Assembly (NCBI GenBank): GCA_038380435.1
Contig: JAWZYU010000013.1
Span: forward strand, 15,823,901-15,887,900
Length of the DNA: 64,000 nucleotides
Direction: 5' to 3'
Source: Ryuthela nishihirai
Taxonomy: Eukaryota; Arthropoda; Arachnida; Araneae; Heptathelidae
A model generated the notes under the pieces. It searched no databases and was not told the DNA's origin. It worked only from the letters and a program-made list of their open reading frames with translations. Shown here in pieces: positions 21,708-34,143 of this stretch. Positions within the stretch are counted from its first letter, which is position 1. Every line of letters starts with the position of its first letter. The position numbers and the translations under genes were made by a program.

Positions 21708-24700
21708 GTTTTCCAAGAAACAAATGTTACTTTTCATAGTAATAAAGTTTAAGCTATTAGTATTTTAGTCAACATCTACTCCAGTATTTGCTGAAGCAAA
21801 TGCTACTTTTGAAACAGTTAAAGCGTGTATTTATTCATATACTGTTTAGTAATAAGAATAAAATGTTGTGCAAAAAATTTCTATTCCAATTGAAAAGCTG
21901 TACTCTGATGAAGAAATAGTTAACAATCACAAGTGTTTTTGTGAAAGAATAGAATTTTGTCCTAGAAAAGAAAAACTAATTTTGTTTTTTGTTCATTTAT
22001 ATGAAGTGAAGCATTCCTTTAAAGTTAAATTTCTTTTATTTTGCATGCTCATTGATGTGCATTTTTGTATTTATTTTGTTTCATCTTTCTTACATCTGTA
22101 ATTTTCAGTATTATTTTACTTTTGTGGTCTCTTCAAAAATGATAGATCAGGGTTTTGTCATTTGGCAAATAACTGGTAATAATAGTGGAACTTCTGATCA
22201 CTATGGCTGTACTAGTCTGACTGCATTTTGTGTGAAATATAAAAAGTGGTCCACCACCCTTTTAAATTTTTTTACCTGTCAGAAGTGTCATACTCATAAA
22301 GTTCTAATGTGAGGGGTTATGCTTTAGTCGAATGGGAGGGGGGGGGGGAGCAGCAATTTGGCTGTTTGAGCTTCTGATTTTTGGGGATGCCATAGGGAAT
22401 ATGCCATTCAAGCTCTATAAAAGATGAGGGGAGTTATATCCCCCCCTTTGCCACAATAGATACAACACCACTGTTAGTATTTTGTGGAATTGCAGCACTT
22501 GGAATGTATGTAATGACCACAACTATATTTCACACATCGTTGCTGTTATAGTCTTTCTTAATATATAGAACACCTGAATTCTCTTTGTCTGTGATTATGG
22601 GTCAACAAAAAAAATGAAGAAGCATAGTTTTAAAAAATAGCATACCTTTCATTCCTCTTTTCTCTTGCTACTAAGAAGTTTGAATTATTTTTATTAACGT
22701 TTACATATTTTTAAAGCATTTAAAAATGATGTGGCAAGTAAAATAAGAAAAAATTTGCATGAGCCTCTTTCATTTAGGTTTAGTCTTTGGGCAATTGATG
22801 TACATCCAGTGTTGTAATATCTATTGAAAGATTGTAAATTAAGGTGGTGTGAGAATTATCCACTTAATATATAATAAAGTCTATATTTTATTTTCTTTAT
22901 TAAGTATCAGTTTTTTTAGTGCAAAATAATTATTTTTTATGCTAAATATGTAATTTTTCTGGTTGCAGAATAATAGACAATCTTACTTTTCATGCATTCT
23001 GTCATAAAAGTGGGTGTTTTAGTATATGCCCTTTTCCTTGGTATTCAGTAGCAGAAACATTTACAAACTGTTACCAGATGTTCTGCCTAGTTTCGAAAAT
23101 GTGGTAGAATAAAAACTGCTTTAATATAAGTATTGTAACTCTAAGAGAGTATAAAAGTTATGCAAAGAAGGCATATTTTATCATATGAAAAATAATTGAT
23201 CGCTGCCCTGTTGTGTTAATAGAAAAGCCAAATTCTTAATTTCTAAAATACAATTTTTAAAAATTGTCTCTGTAAAACAAAGAACAGAGATTTAAAAAAA
23301 CGTATATATTTATATATATAAACCTTGAGTTTGAACAACTATTTCTTAAATTTTTAAAAAGTTAAGAAACCAGAGCATTCAACAAGAGTGACTTTACCCC
23401 TAAGCGTTTTCTGTTAAAGTTCATTAGTAAATAAATTTTATTTATATTGAAATGCTAATAAATACAATTTTAGCAAGTTATCGTAATAATTCGTGCAATT
23501 TTTATTTATTTATATTTTGGATAAAAAACTGCTGTTAAATATATATTGCCACTCTATGAAAGCAACATATTAAACAAATAAGCTCTTGTGTTTATTAAAG
23601 AGATGAAAGCCAATTGAAGATTTCAATAGACATCATTTAAATGTCTGATTTTTCTTGGAGAAACTTTTACACAATAATATTTAAAAAATTATTTTTGATG
23701 TTCAACTTTAGCTTTCCATTGAGTGGCCTACTGGTGAATGAATAATTTTGGTACTAAAATGCTCGTTTATTCGAAAAATAATATGAAGTGCTGCAGATAA
23801 AGTGTTGCCTTGCATGTCTTGTCTTTATTAATAATAAGTTATAATTAGCTTTTTCTGCTATAGCTCAAAGCTAATCAAGCAGACTAGTTATTTGGATATT
23901 TAAAAAATATTATTCATTTAATCACAGTGTGCTTCACAAGTACACACTGTGAAAGTACTATGTTTAACGTAGAGCAGTGCATAGAGTCATCACACTAGGG
24001 CTTATTTTCATATTTTAAGTATTATTTATGTACGATTTTATTATTTAAAATTCGTGTGGTCAATGCTTCTGACTTCTCTTAGGGACCCCCCCCCCCCTCC
24101 CCCGCAACATCCACACTTTCATCTTCATCCTTAAGCTAATTAAATATTCCCAAAATTAGAATTTAGATTATGGATAAGGGAGGAAACGATGGCTAACATA
24201 TGTAATTCCAGTAAAAGGTAATTATATATTCAGCATTAATTCTATAACAGGACCTCTAGCACATTGATTTCTTTTTAAACTCCAATTCTATAAATTACTA
24301 CTTTTTGCTTCTCTGTATCAGTATTCCTAATAGTTCAGTTAACTGGTGGTTTGAAGGAAATCCGCTGTCTGTCACTAGTACGTACCAATTAGAGGTGAAG
24401 TGTGTCGCTGCTTTGATATCAGACTTTGATTATTTTTAAACTTACTCTGTTTAAGTTGAATTGTACCTTTTTTAACTATGTTGTAAAGGTGATTAATGTG
24501 TGTGCGTAGAATATGTCAAAGTCAAATCATGGAAAAGGAAATGATGTAGCTTTGTTTTGACTTCAATGACCAAGTGAATGAAACAGCAGCTGAGAAAGAT
24601 TCCAGTTAATTATAAACTCAGAGGGCATTCAATTTGTATCAAGCATTCTGATAGTAAATTTGTGATATCTGTAGACAAATGTATATTACGTTAAGATGAT

Positions 24701-24873
24701 CTACGTGTAGTGAAACATCAATGTACAACGCTGATACCAGATACAATACCTACGTTACTCTGGATTTACTGAAGGATCTCAACCATTCAATATGAAGGTT
24801 TTAAAATTCATTGTTTTCTCATTACTTTCTCTAGTGAATAATCTAGCAATAATGTCAAACTCTGCACATGGGG
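21708..24873. other. AT-rich intergenic DNA
   Basis: About 3.2 kb without a supportable gene. Frames near 21868-22312 are short and AT-driven. There is a G-run at about 22337-22349 and a C-run at about 24087-24097. A 9-bp inverted repeat (CACAGTGTG/CACACTGTG) sits at 23923-23951. Confidence 0.5.
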
Positions 24874-25246
24874 GCAGGGGTGACTCAGTCGGTAGCGCGC
24901 CAGGCTCGTAATCTGTAGTTGCCAGTTCGAGTCCCAGCTGGGTCAACGTTGAGATTTATCTCCGCAAAATTCCCTGCCCACGGTCACTTGAGGACACCGA
25001 TGGGCTTGGAAAGGCCGTCGTCCATCGGATGGGACGTTAAGCCGTGGCCCCGTGTGCGGAGAGCCATACCCTGTGCACGTTAAAGAACACGCTGGATGGC
25101 CTTGACGGGAGGCTGCCATCTGTCTCCCAACAGCTATTCCAATGGGTCTCCTCTCCCCACCTTCCCTGAACCTTCGGGGTCACTGCGACTTGGCCATTTA
25201 GCCCATGGTGTTCAAAAAAGTGCCGCTCAGAGGTAAAACAATCCAA
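24874..25246 (+). repeat. SINE family 1 copy, young
   Basis: It is flanked by CTCTGCACATGGGG (24860-24873) and CTCTGAACATGGGG (25247-25260). The head and tail are intact and close to the consensus, so this is a relatively recent copy. Confidence 0.92.
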
Positions 25247-25307
25247 CTCTGAACATGGGGAAGCCAAAGCAATTGGTAGGACTGCTACTCAAATTGTTGC
25301 TTTAAAC

Positions 25308-25546
25308 TAGGATGGGCAACCTTTTCTCATTGGCAGAATAGATGACGATTTTTCAGTGCTGTGGCCCACTCCTGTCCAATGCCCTGTGTAGACTATATAT
25401 TTTTATAATCAAAGTAATTATAAATATTGATTATAATATAAAATATAAATAATTTTTAAGAATTAAAAGTGAGGGGGATAGTTTTCACAGCAAATACTCA
25501 TGAGCCGCTTGAAAACTGTCAGCAGGCCAGGGATTGAACATGACTG
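25308..25546. mobile_element. hAT-like MITE, 239 bp
   Basis: The 8-bp duplication CTTTAAAC is at 25300-25307 and 25547-25554. The left end TAGGATGGGCAACC and the reversed right end CAGTCATGTTCAATCCC form an imperfect inverted repeat of hAT type. The interior is AT-rich and non-coding. Confidence 0.72.
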
Positions 25547-25829
25547 CTTTAAACCAGAGTCTAATTTCTGGCTGATATCATAAAAATAGATGAAAAAAAA
25601 AGCTCATCCAATTCAAATGGGAAATTGATTTCATATCCTTACTACATAAGCATGGACAGGACTTGTTTCAGATGGAGGAGGGGGGGGGGAAATTTGTTTC
25701 AGGGGGTGGGCAAAAAACAAATTAATGACCGCTATCCCCTTGCTAGTAAACGGAAATGGAGGCAAATTTTTATTTAAATATATATATTACCCTCATTTCT
25801 AAAAAACTCTCAAACATAGGGGGAAGACG

Positions 25830-26400
25830 TATATCGGTTGTAGGGTTTCGGGGAAAATCCGGAATTCGACCTCCGGCGTGTTCTGCAAGGTCAGATAAAG
25901 GTCGCGTAGAGGTCAAACCTTAATCAACTAGTGCTAGAAACGTGAAAATTGGTGTCTAGGGGTGTTTCGGGTTGTAGATCTGAGAAATGTTACGAAATTT
26001 TGGATTCGGGGGGGGAGGGAGTCCTTCGAGGTCAGGTCAATTTCGATCTACCAATGCTAGAGACCTGAAAATTGGGATCTTCTTAAAGGTATTTTGGGTT
26101 GTAGACTCAGGAATGTGAAATTTTGGATGTGATTGGTCCTTCAAGCCGGTGGTAGAGATTAACTACACCCAGGCACCAATTTTTAGAGTTATGGATCTCA
26201 GAAATTATACCATATTTTGAATGCGATGGATCCTTCAAGGTCAAATTCCAATATAACGTTATTAGAGAACTAAAGATTGGTGAATAGGGCTATTTCGAGC
26301 AGGTGGAACTCTTAAATATTAAGGATGTTCAGATTCAAGGTGAAATGGAGGTCAGAGTGACGGGTTAGAAATGAAGGGATACCGAAGGCACAGATCGCTT
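25830..26400. repeat. Diverged tandem repeat, about 105-125 bp, about four copies
   Basis: The element GCTAGAAACGTGAAAATTGG at 25933 recurs as GCTAGAGACCTGAAAATTGG at 26055, as a CACCAATTTTTAGAG variant at about 26172 and as ATTAGAGAACTAAAGATTGG at 26261. Each is followed by a GGGTTGTAGA/TTTTGGAT/GGTCCTTCAAGGTCA series. It could be the 3' region of a retroelement or a stand-alone satellite relic. Confidence 0.65.
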
Positions 26401-26987
26401 TTTAGTAGAACATATGAACACAAACGAACACACGATCAGACCAACTCGAACCCGGATTCTGGCAGCTGCATTGTCACCGTGATACCTAGATGAGATGCAA
26501 TTATTAGATGAAGTAAAATGCAATTCAGTGTCGTATCAGTCTAATTCCAATTTGAAGAGAGCCAGTTAATAAATCAGGATATCACTGGGTAATATGCCTT
26601 AACCAGATCTTAAGGGGGGGGGGGGTTAATCCATAATTACCTTACTTGAATAGACTAATGCTGCCACGTGAGTCCACCCACGCATTTACCCAGGATTAGT
26701 TTCGGGAGGGGGGGGGGGTCGTAGATTAATTACGCCTAACAATGAAAGCCATTGAAAAGATGCGGCGCCTGAAAATCTATCAGTCGATATTAGCTTCCAC
26801 CGCAGGTGTTTTTTTTTATATCGTGAATGGTACCGCTGTAAAAAAATTATTCTCAATCTACTATATTTTACGACATTTCGAAATTTAAAACGGCAATTGC
26901 TCACGTCCACAAACTATACATAAAATATACGTTAGGAAACGTACTATTTCTTCCATAAGATGTGAAGATATTTGCTGTGACGAAGTA
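26401..26987. other. GC-richer non-coding stretch with long G-runs
   Basis: G-runs of about ten or more occur near 26614 and 26709. There is no coding signal. Confidence 0.45.
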
Positions 26988-27270
26988 TTCCCCGCCCTGC
27001 CCACGGTCAGTAGGGGACACTGATGGGCTTGGAAAGGCCGCCGTCCGTCGGATGGGACGTTGAGCCGTGGCCCGTGTGCGGGAGAGCCAGACCCTGTGCA
27101 CGTTAAAGAACACGCTGGATGGCCTTGACGGGAGGCTACCATCTGTCTCCCAACAGCTATTCCAGTGGGTCCCCTCTCCCAACCTTCTCTGAACCTTCGG
27201 GGTCCATGTGACCTGGTCATTTAGCCCGTGGTGTGCAAAAAAGTACCGCTCAGAGGTAAAACAACCCAAC
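26988..27270 (+). repeat. SINE family 1 copy, 5'-truncated
   Basis: It begins at the CCCCGCCCTGCCCACGGTC region and lacks the tRNA head. It ends GAGGTAAAACAACCCAAC. The body is close to consensus. Confidence 0.88.
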
Positions 27271-29385
27271 TCTAAAATCAGAGTGTGTTGCTACCGCAGG
27301 ACACCAGTCTTCGTATTTCAAAGCGTTTGCAAAGTGAAGACGTTTCTTTTGGTTTGGGAATTTTGCCTGCTGAGTTTCTGCAGTGATTTAAACCGGTGTG
27401 TCTACTTTTATTTATGTCAATGGACCATATTAAGGAGCGAAAGATGGGAAGAGGTGTGTACATTGAAAGGGAAAAGTTAATAACCTACTTATTAATCTTA
27501 TTACCAAAGGAATAAAAATAATGCAAATGTAATGTTTAAGTAGTGGATCTAGGAAAAAAATGGGGGGGGGGGGGTTTGAGAGACTGGATTTCCATTACAG
27601 TATAACATTTCTCCCTCCGTTATACAACTCTTTAAAACAATTTTTGCCTCTATTATCCTTACTAGCATTTTGAAAAGAGGAAGGTGGGGGCAGGGCCGGG
27701 TTCCAAAATTGTGCGTTGCCAAAAAAAACTCATTTATATGTACTTCTAAGTTTTATAATAATTTATTACAAGTTCAAAGTGCGGTACATACCTACATACA
27801 ACTTATAGGAACACCGAGCATATTATAAATATTACATAATTTTTTTCGCTGCCAAATCTTTAATTACGTCATCAAAATTGACCGATTTCGCGGTCAGTTT
27901 TGACCAAAATTTCGTTTTTTATGATGAGCTTTTCGTGGACCGCGGGACACGATTCCGGGGAAAGCTCTGAAGGTCCATCCCTAGATCTGGCCTCGTGTGC
28001 TCCTAGTGTACGGTTTTATAACCATGTTTTAATACTTGTTTGAAACTTTGAGTGTATGCACTGAAGAAGGAGGGGGGGGGGGGGGAAATTAACACCATTT
28101 TCTCTGATGTCAAGTGAATTCTTCCCGAAAAAATGTCTTTCCAACTGTAACGAGTTGCATACTTCTGCTGATTTGCAATTTGGCATATAGTGCTCTTGAC
28201 ATGTTAAGATCATAAGTACAGACTCTTACTGATATCAATAAATTAACTAGTAATCTGAGATAATTCAAAATTTCTACGATACAAATTTATATCTACAATA
28301 TTATGGCACCTTTAAGTCACAGAGAATTTTCAAAAAACGTATATACATATTTCCATTAAGTGTATAATGGTCTAAGTTACATTGTACAAAAAAAAACGTC
28401 CGTCAGATTTTCATTTAAAGTCACTAGAAGGAAAGATGCCACAAAGCGATTTTTTTTTTGGATTTCCTCGTGCTTTTTATTCCAAATCCCGGTTTTCCAG
28501 ATGCATTATACTGCAGCGCTTGATAATACTCCTATTTTTTAGTGTTATTCTAACTCTCGACCCTCTACCGATTTACTTTATAGAATAAGATATTAAAAGC
28601 ATACATGCGCTTGGTAGACCGTATGCAAATAACTGAATGCTCGCATTGCATCCGTTTAATATCTCCTTTCTTTGGACCACTTGGATGGCGACAGTAGGGG
28701 TTGACCTACGTTTGCAGATCAAGAAAATGTCAATTTCGATACAGTAGACTACTTTAATATTTGTGTGTTGTTTTCGCTTAAAAAAAAGTTGTATATTTTA
28801 ATATTATTTAACAAGTTTTAAATGTTGTGGGCTGTAGTTTTCCCCTGTTTTGTAAATATTTGTATTGACATTTTTTCAACTGGTGGTTATGAAACTAATA
28901 AAATTTATGCAAACACTCTGCGTTTGTTGTGGAGTTATTCAACTGCTTTGCTTTTACATAAATACTAAAAAAAAGTTTGATGATTTTTTTTTTTACACCT
29001 ACACGTTAGGACGCAGAATCCCAGAAATTATTTGACAAATTCATTGATATAGGAACATGCCAGTAAAGCCCAAGTGGAATTCCCTGAAAGTTCCAATAGG
29101 AAGTGTGAGTCTGTGAAGCAGAAGGTAGGTAGCTGACGCTAGATTGTCTGATTTTCGGGACAGACTCTTCAAGAAGGGGTTTCAAATACCCGTCTTTTTG
29201 TGTTCACCACTAGAAACATGAATGCGTGTCACCATCTTTCACGTCTTGTTTAGGCTCAGATTAAAAAAATATGGGCAGTGCAAATGACTAGGCTGAACGG
29301 GCCAGAACGTGTTTCTGTCCCAGAAATTCTCGTTAAATAGGGCATTTAAAATTTCCGTTCAGATGGTAGTTTAAAATGTACAATA
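27271..29385. other. Non-coding stretch with a possible decayed hAT-type element
   Basis: TAGTGGATCTAGGAAA at about 27540 and CCCTAGATCTGGCCT near 27980 are opposed, partly complementary ends. They resemble those of the MITE at 37490-37738, but I could not find a target duplication. Long G-runs occur at about 27562 and 28072. An AATAAA hexamer at about 28895 follows AT-rich DNA without an open frame. Confidence 0.35.
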
Positions 29386-30108
29386 TAGTGCACTCGCATC
29401 TTACACGGGGTTCTGAAGTCTACGCGTAAGGCAAAAATCGCGTAGTCAAAATTACCCTTAAAAATCCCTTAAATTGTCCAAAAAGAACAGTATACATGGT
29501 TTTGGGTATACAATCCTGTGCAGTGATATGTATGTAGTGCATAATAAACAGGACATGTGCAAAAAATAATTTCACAGTATTTTAAATTATATACGGATGG
29601 AAGAATAAATAAGGAAGTTTTTGAGGTTGAAGCATTTCCTAAAACTGTTAAGCCACCTTGGTTGGCTTTGAATTCCTTCTCATCCGAAGGTTGTCCCTTT
29701 TCAGCGGGAGGTTTAAATCATGGATTAACCATAGAGGCTGAGCCTGTTTGTGCAGTCTTACCATCAATATGCACACGTTTACGGTTATGTCTTCCAGCCA
29801 TATCGATTGAATGCCTTAGTCTTCGTTGACGTCTGATCGCTCACTTGAGTCGTCACCTTAGCAGTTATTGGAGCACTTGATGTCGCAGCTTGAAGAATTT
29901 CGAATCTTGATGGCACGGATGCTAGATTCTTTGTGGCCAGTCTTGACCCCAGCGTTAGAACAGATCTCTGTTCGGTTGAGCACCAGATGAAACATTTGGG
30001 GAGCATGCGCACTACTTGATTGTTTTTTGTTTTTTTGGGGGGAGGGGGGGCTGAGCGCGTATAGTTCAATTCGTGTAAGTTAACTATGCATATAATGCGA
30101 CTGCACTG
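29386..30108. mobile_element. TA-flanked inverted-repeat DNA element, about 723 bp, family uncertain
   Basis: The left end TAGTGCACTCGCATC and the reversed right end CAGTGCAGTCGCATT match at most positions. TA flanks both sides (29384-29385 and 30109-30110). A 90-codon plus-strand frame at 29557-29829 includes GCPFSAGGLNHGL but matches no transposase I know. TA flanks and the end form suggest the Tc1/mariner/pogo superfamily; the interior does not confirm this. Confidence 0.5.
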
Positions 30109-30110
30109 TA

Positions 30111-30969
30111 TACTTTTTCGCTTCCGTTTTCTAAATTTTTATCCGTAAGAAGAGAATGCTCCCACCTACGTCCAACTTTGAAGGTCCGCATAATTTAAAT
30201 ATTTTAAAGGCATAAAAAAAAAAGATGCTAAATATAAGAAATGCTTATTTTTTTAGTCGTAATAATTTGTTTTGAACATTCGTATTTTCCTACTTGACTA
30301 TATTAGTGCAAGTATGGTAAAAAAAAAAATTATGGAGCGGGAAAAAGTAAGGTCGCTTAGGGCGGTAAAATGTCTTGGGCCGATAGATGCGGATTCATTT
30401 AACACTGGGAAAAAAAACCACGTCCTCTGGCTATGCTTCTGCCCAAGCAAAGTGGCATTAAGAGGTGGCGATGTGTGGACTCAAAATGGGATGTTTTGCT
30501 TCTGGGCACCACATTCAGGTGGAAAATGAGCTGTGTCCAGGCTGCGAGCTCTGAAGGGATCCACTGCTCTGCTTATTAGCCGAAACCTTAAACTAAAAGC
30601 CATTTAATGCCATTCAATGTGCTAATGTATACATTCGTGCCTTTTCTGCCCCCGAGGCTGTGGATTAATGTCCAACAAAAGATTCTCCCAAAACAAAAAT
30701 GTGATTTACAGCTATGACCAAATTGAAAAAAAAGGCGAAGAACTAATTGTTTTGTTACCTGGAGTTATCCAACAGCACAAACGGTCGTTTGGGGGGAGCA
30801 TCCTAGAAATTGGATGAACTTGCTCTCCTATCAACTGAAAATAAAACTGCCATATATTTTTAAACTGCTAACAACTTTGTTAGCATAGTTTTACCTCTGA
30901 TTGGCACCTTTATTACACACAGTGGGATAAATTACCAGGTAGCAGAGGCAACAGCACCCCCCCCCCCCG
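30111..30969. other. Non-coding stretch
   Basis: The longest frame is 85 codons near 30272-30529, with no recognisable domain. It ends in a C-run that is the target of the next SINE. Confidence 0.45.
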
Positions 30970-31252
30970 AGATTCCCCGCCCTGCCCACGATCAGTAGGG
31001 GACACCGATGGGCTTGGAAAGGCCGCCGTCCGTCGGATGGGACGTTAAGCCGTGGCTCCGTGTGCGGGAGAGCCATACCCTGTGCACGTTAAAGAACACG
31101 CTGGATGGCCTTGACGGGAGGCTACCATCTGTCTCCCAACAGCTGTTCCAGTGGGTCCCCTCCCCCAACCTTCTCTGAGCCTTCGGGGTCCATGTGACCT
31201 GGCCATTTAGCCCATGGTGTGCAAAAAAGTGCTGCTCAGAGGTAAAACAACC
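30970..31252 (+). repeat. SINE family 1 copy, 5'-truncated, inserted in a C-run
   Basis: Flanks are a C-run followed by GAGATT on the left and a C-run followed by GAGAGATTT on the right, as expected for a duplicated homopolymer target. The body is near-consensus and lacks the tRNA head. Confidence 0.85.
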
Positions 31253-31507
31253 CCCCCCCCCCCGAGAGATTTCGTCCACATGCAAACGGGTTTAATTCCA
31301 AGCCATGGCAGCTAGGAACCAGAACTCTCAACCCAACACAGGGGGAACCAGTATCCCAAATCTGGGAACAATCGGTTGAGTCTCTGCGGAATTACGGGCA
31401 CTTAAAACTACCACTGTGCAAAGACATCACCACGGATGTTTTACTATTTCTTTTAACTGTGATAAAAGCAAGCGCACGTTAATCTTATTTTCTGACAACA
31501 TTGAAAA

Positions 31508-31875
31508 GGTTGGGTTGTTTTACCTCTGAGCTGCACTTTTTGGCACACCATGGGCTAAATGGCCAGGTCACATGGACCCCGAAGGCTCAGAGAAGGTTGG
31601 GGGAGGGGACCCACTGGAAAAAGCTGTTGGGAGACAGATGGTAGCCTCCCGTCAAGGCCATCCAGCATGTTCTTTAACGTGCACAGGGTATGGCCCTCCC
31701 GCACACGGGGACACGGCTTAACGTCCCATCCGACGGGCGGCGGCCTTTCCAAGCCCATCGGTGACCGTGGGCAGGGCGGGGAATTTTGCGGAGATAAATC
31801 TCAGCGCTGACCCAGCTGGGACTCGAACCTTGGAACTACAGATTACGAGCCTGGCGCGCTACCGACTGAGCCCCC
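31508..31875 (-). repeat. SINE family 1 copy, full length
   Basis: The target duplication CAACATTGAAAA is at 31496-31507 and 31876-31887. The tRNA-like head lies at the right end (GCGCGCTACCGACTGAGCC reversed). Confidence 0.93.
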
Positions 31876-32055
31876 CAACATTGAAAACAACGGTAATATT
31901 AACTCTATGGGAAATTCGGGAAACCTTTAATTCTGGTAGTAAAAAATGGAAAAATAAAAAAAATACGCCTTAGTTGCCCATTCTCAGGTGTCGCAATGTT
32001 TCAGCTTTCTTGCTTTGGAATTTTTCTTTGTTTATATGATGGTACAGCAGAAAAA

Positions 32056-32260
32056 AGGCCGTCCCGTGGCCGAGAGGTTAGCACGCTTGGCTACTGATCT
32101 AAGGGACCTGGGTTCGAGCCCCGGAATTAGGCATGGATGTGTGTGTCGTTTTTCTGCTGAGGTCCTGCCATCCTCTCAGATCTCCTACTGTGGCATATAA
32201 ACTGACAGGCTCCTGTCAGACCTCTGTGGCAAGCAGCTGCTTGAGGGGGTATTTATTTTT
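32056..32260 (+). repeat. SINE family 2, complete copy
   Basis: The 13-bp target duplication TACAGCAGAAAAA is at 32043-32055 and 32261-32273. The head is tRNA-like (box A-like TGGCCGAGAGGTTAGCACG; box B-like GGGTTCGAGCCCC). A unique body of about 120 bp and a TATTTATTTTTT tail follow. The partial copies at 1-143 and 51270-51340 show it is a family. Confidence 0.9.
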
Positions 32261-32273
32261 TACAGCAGAAAAA

Positions 32274-33351
32274 TCACAGCCACAGAAATGGTGATATTAC
32301 TTGAATACACAAAAAAAGAAAAGATTTATTTGAGGTGAAAAAGCAATGGTCATGTTAAAAAGTAAGTTCGTTTGGAGCTGCCGGTGCTGATTAAAAGAAT
32401 ACTTTTTGTTTTAAGAATGATTGAACCAATTTCAAACTCAATAGGCAGATGCCCTTATCAGTCTGAAGGAGGAGATCATATTTCACATTATTCGGATAGG
32501 CGTTTTAGGCCTATCCACCTAACCGAATAAGGCTTATTAGGTGATAGTTGAACTGAAGTGTAAAATTCAACAAACTGATTAATAAATGAATAGACGGAAA
32601 CCATTTCATACAAAGCTTGCTAAATCAATAGAAGAATCTGAGCAGCGCCCGCCAACAGGTAAGGATGCAGACAGATTTCTAGGAGTGATGGGCAAAGGAA
32701 GAAAAGGGCGGGGTACGATTATCATAAGGGCCAACAACACCCGGTCATGGTCGAGGGCCACACCCTCACTTTTAAAGGCGGAAATATAAAAGAAATATTG
32801 GAGAATAATTCCAATAAAAGAGAGAATCTGAAGGGTACTGAAAGCTGAGACTCCCCCCCCCCCCGCTCCCAGCATGAATTTCCCTTATCTCTATGAGATT
32901 CCAAATATTATTGTTCTATTCGCGCGTCAGTGGAAAAGACTAGATTCAAAACATCTACAACTCCTTATAATTCAATTCATAATTTTTAACCATGCAAAAA
33001 ATATTTAGTTTTTGTAATTCTTGAGTGAAATTGCAGATGTAATTTAAAATAAATAAAAATAGATAATAATACGAAAAATATTATATCTAGTAAATCGCTC
33101 AAGTCTTTTCCTCCTCTCGTAGCAAAAAAGTTAATAAATTATAAATTCATTCAAATCATTATTAATAAAATTAATAATTTCCCCCTGTCTGTTATTAGCC
33201 ATCTCGGAACTGATCTAGAGAGGGATTTATTTTTAGATTTGGCCAGGGGGAAAAAATTACTTAATCTGACCCTGAAAAACGGTTTCATCCACTTAGGGAA
33301 AGGGGGGGGGGAAGAAGGGGAGCACAGATTTCAACTCATAGCTGTACTCTC
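32274..33351. other. Non-coding stretch
   Basis: An imperfect inverted repeat surrounds 32495-32530 (ATTCGGATAGGC / GCCTATCC). There is a C-run at about 32853 and a G-run at about 33302. I can support no gene; a 67-codon frame at 32586 has no recognisable domain. Confidence 0.45.
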
Positions 33352-34045
33352 AATATACACCAAAGAACCAAAACATTATGACCACCTGCCTAATATGATC
33401 CACATGCCGCCAAAATAGCTTTTACCTGGCAAGGCATGGACGCTACAAGATTTCTAAAGGTGTCTTGTGGTATCTGTACCACATGTTATCAGCAGATCCT
33501 TTAACTCTTGTAAGTTCTTTATGTGGTTGAGCCGCCGCAGATAGGATGTACTGTTCCAACACAAACCACAGATGCTCGATTGAATTGATGTCTGGGGAAT
33601 TTGGAGGCCAGGGCAATACCTGAAAGTCTTCCTCATATTCCCCAAACCATTCTTGAACAATCCGGGCAACGTGGCATTGGGCATACCCTGCTGAAAGGCG
33701 CTACTTGAGAAAAATACTGTTGCCATGAAAGGATGTACTTGGTCTGCAATAATGTTTGGGTAAGTGGTCTGAATGACTGGATCCAAGGTTTCCCAGCAGA
33801 ACATTCCCAAAACATTACACTTCCTCCACCGCTTGTTTTCATCCCAAGGTGCATCCTGGAGCCAACTCTTCCCCAGGTAAACCACGCACACGTACCTGCC
33901 CATCCATATGGTGCAACAGGAAACGAGATTCATCAGACCAGACGACCTTCCAATCATTCAAGTTTTGATGCTCACGTGCCCATTATAGGCGCTTTCGACA
34001 GTGAACCGAGGTTACCATGAGCACTCGGAGTGGCCTGTGGCCATT
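33352..34045 (-). pseudogene. Third Tc1-like transposon family, truncated transposase
   Basis: The left end carries a typical ATTATGACCACCTGCCTAATA terminal region in + orientation. The minus strand encodes Tc1-type transposase C-terminal pieces, notably MKTSGGGSVMFWECSAG (about 33800-33850) and an upstream FLLHHMDGQVRVWF region (about 33870-33920). Frameshifts separate them. The N-terminal half and right terminal repeat are missing; the SINE-derived block at 34046 takes over. Confidence 0.82.
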
Positions 34046-34143
34046 GGGCTTAAAAGAGCCGCTGTCATTCAGACGGAATATTGAGTTGTGGCCTGCGTGC
34101 AGGAGAGTGTAAGAGTTATTGAACAATGCTTGATGGCCTTGAC

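Noticed and set aside
33454..33957. 167-codon minus-strand frame as a gene
   Set aside because: It is a Tc1-type transposase remnant with frameshifts and lost N-terminus.
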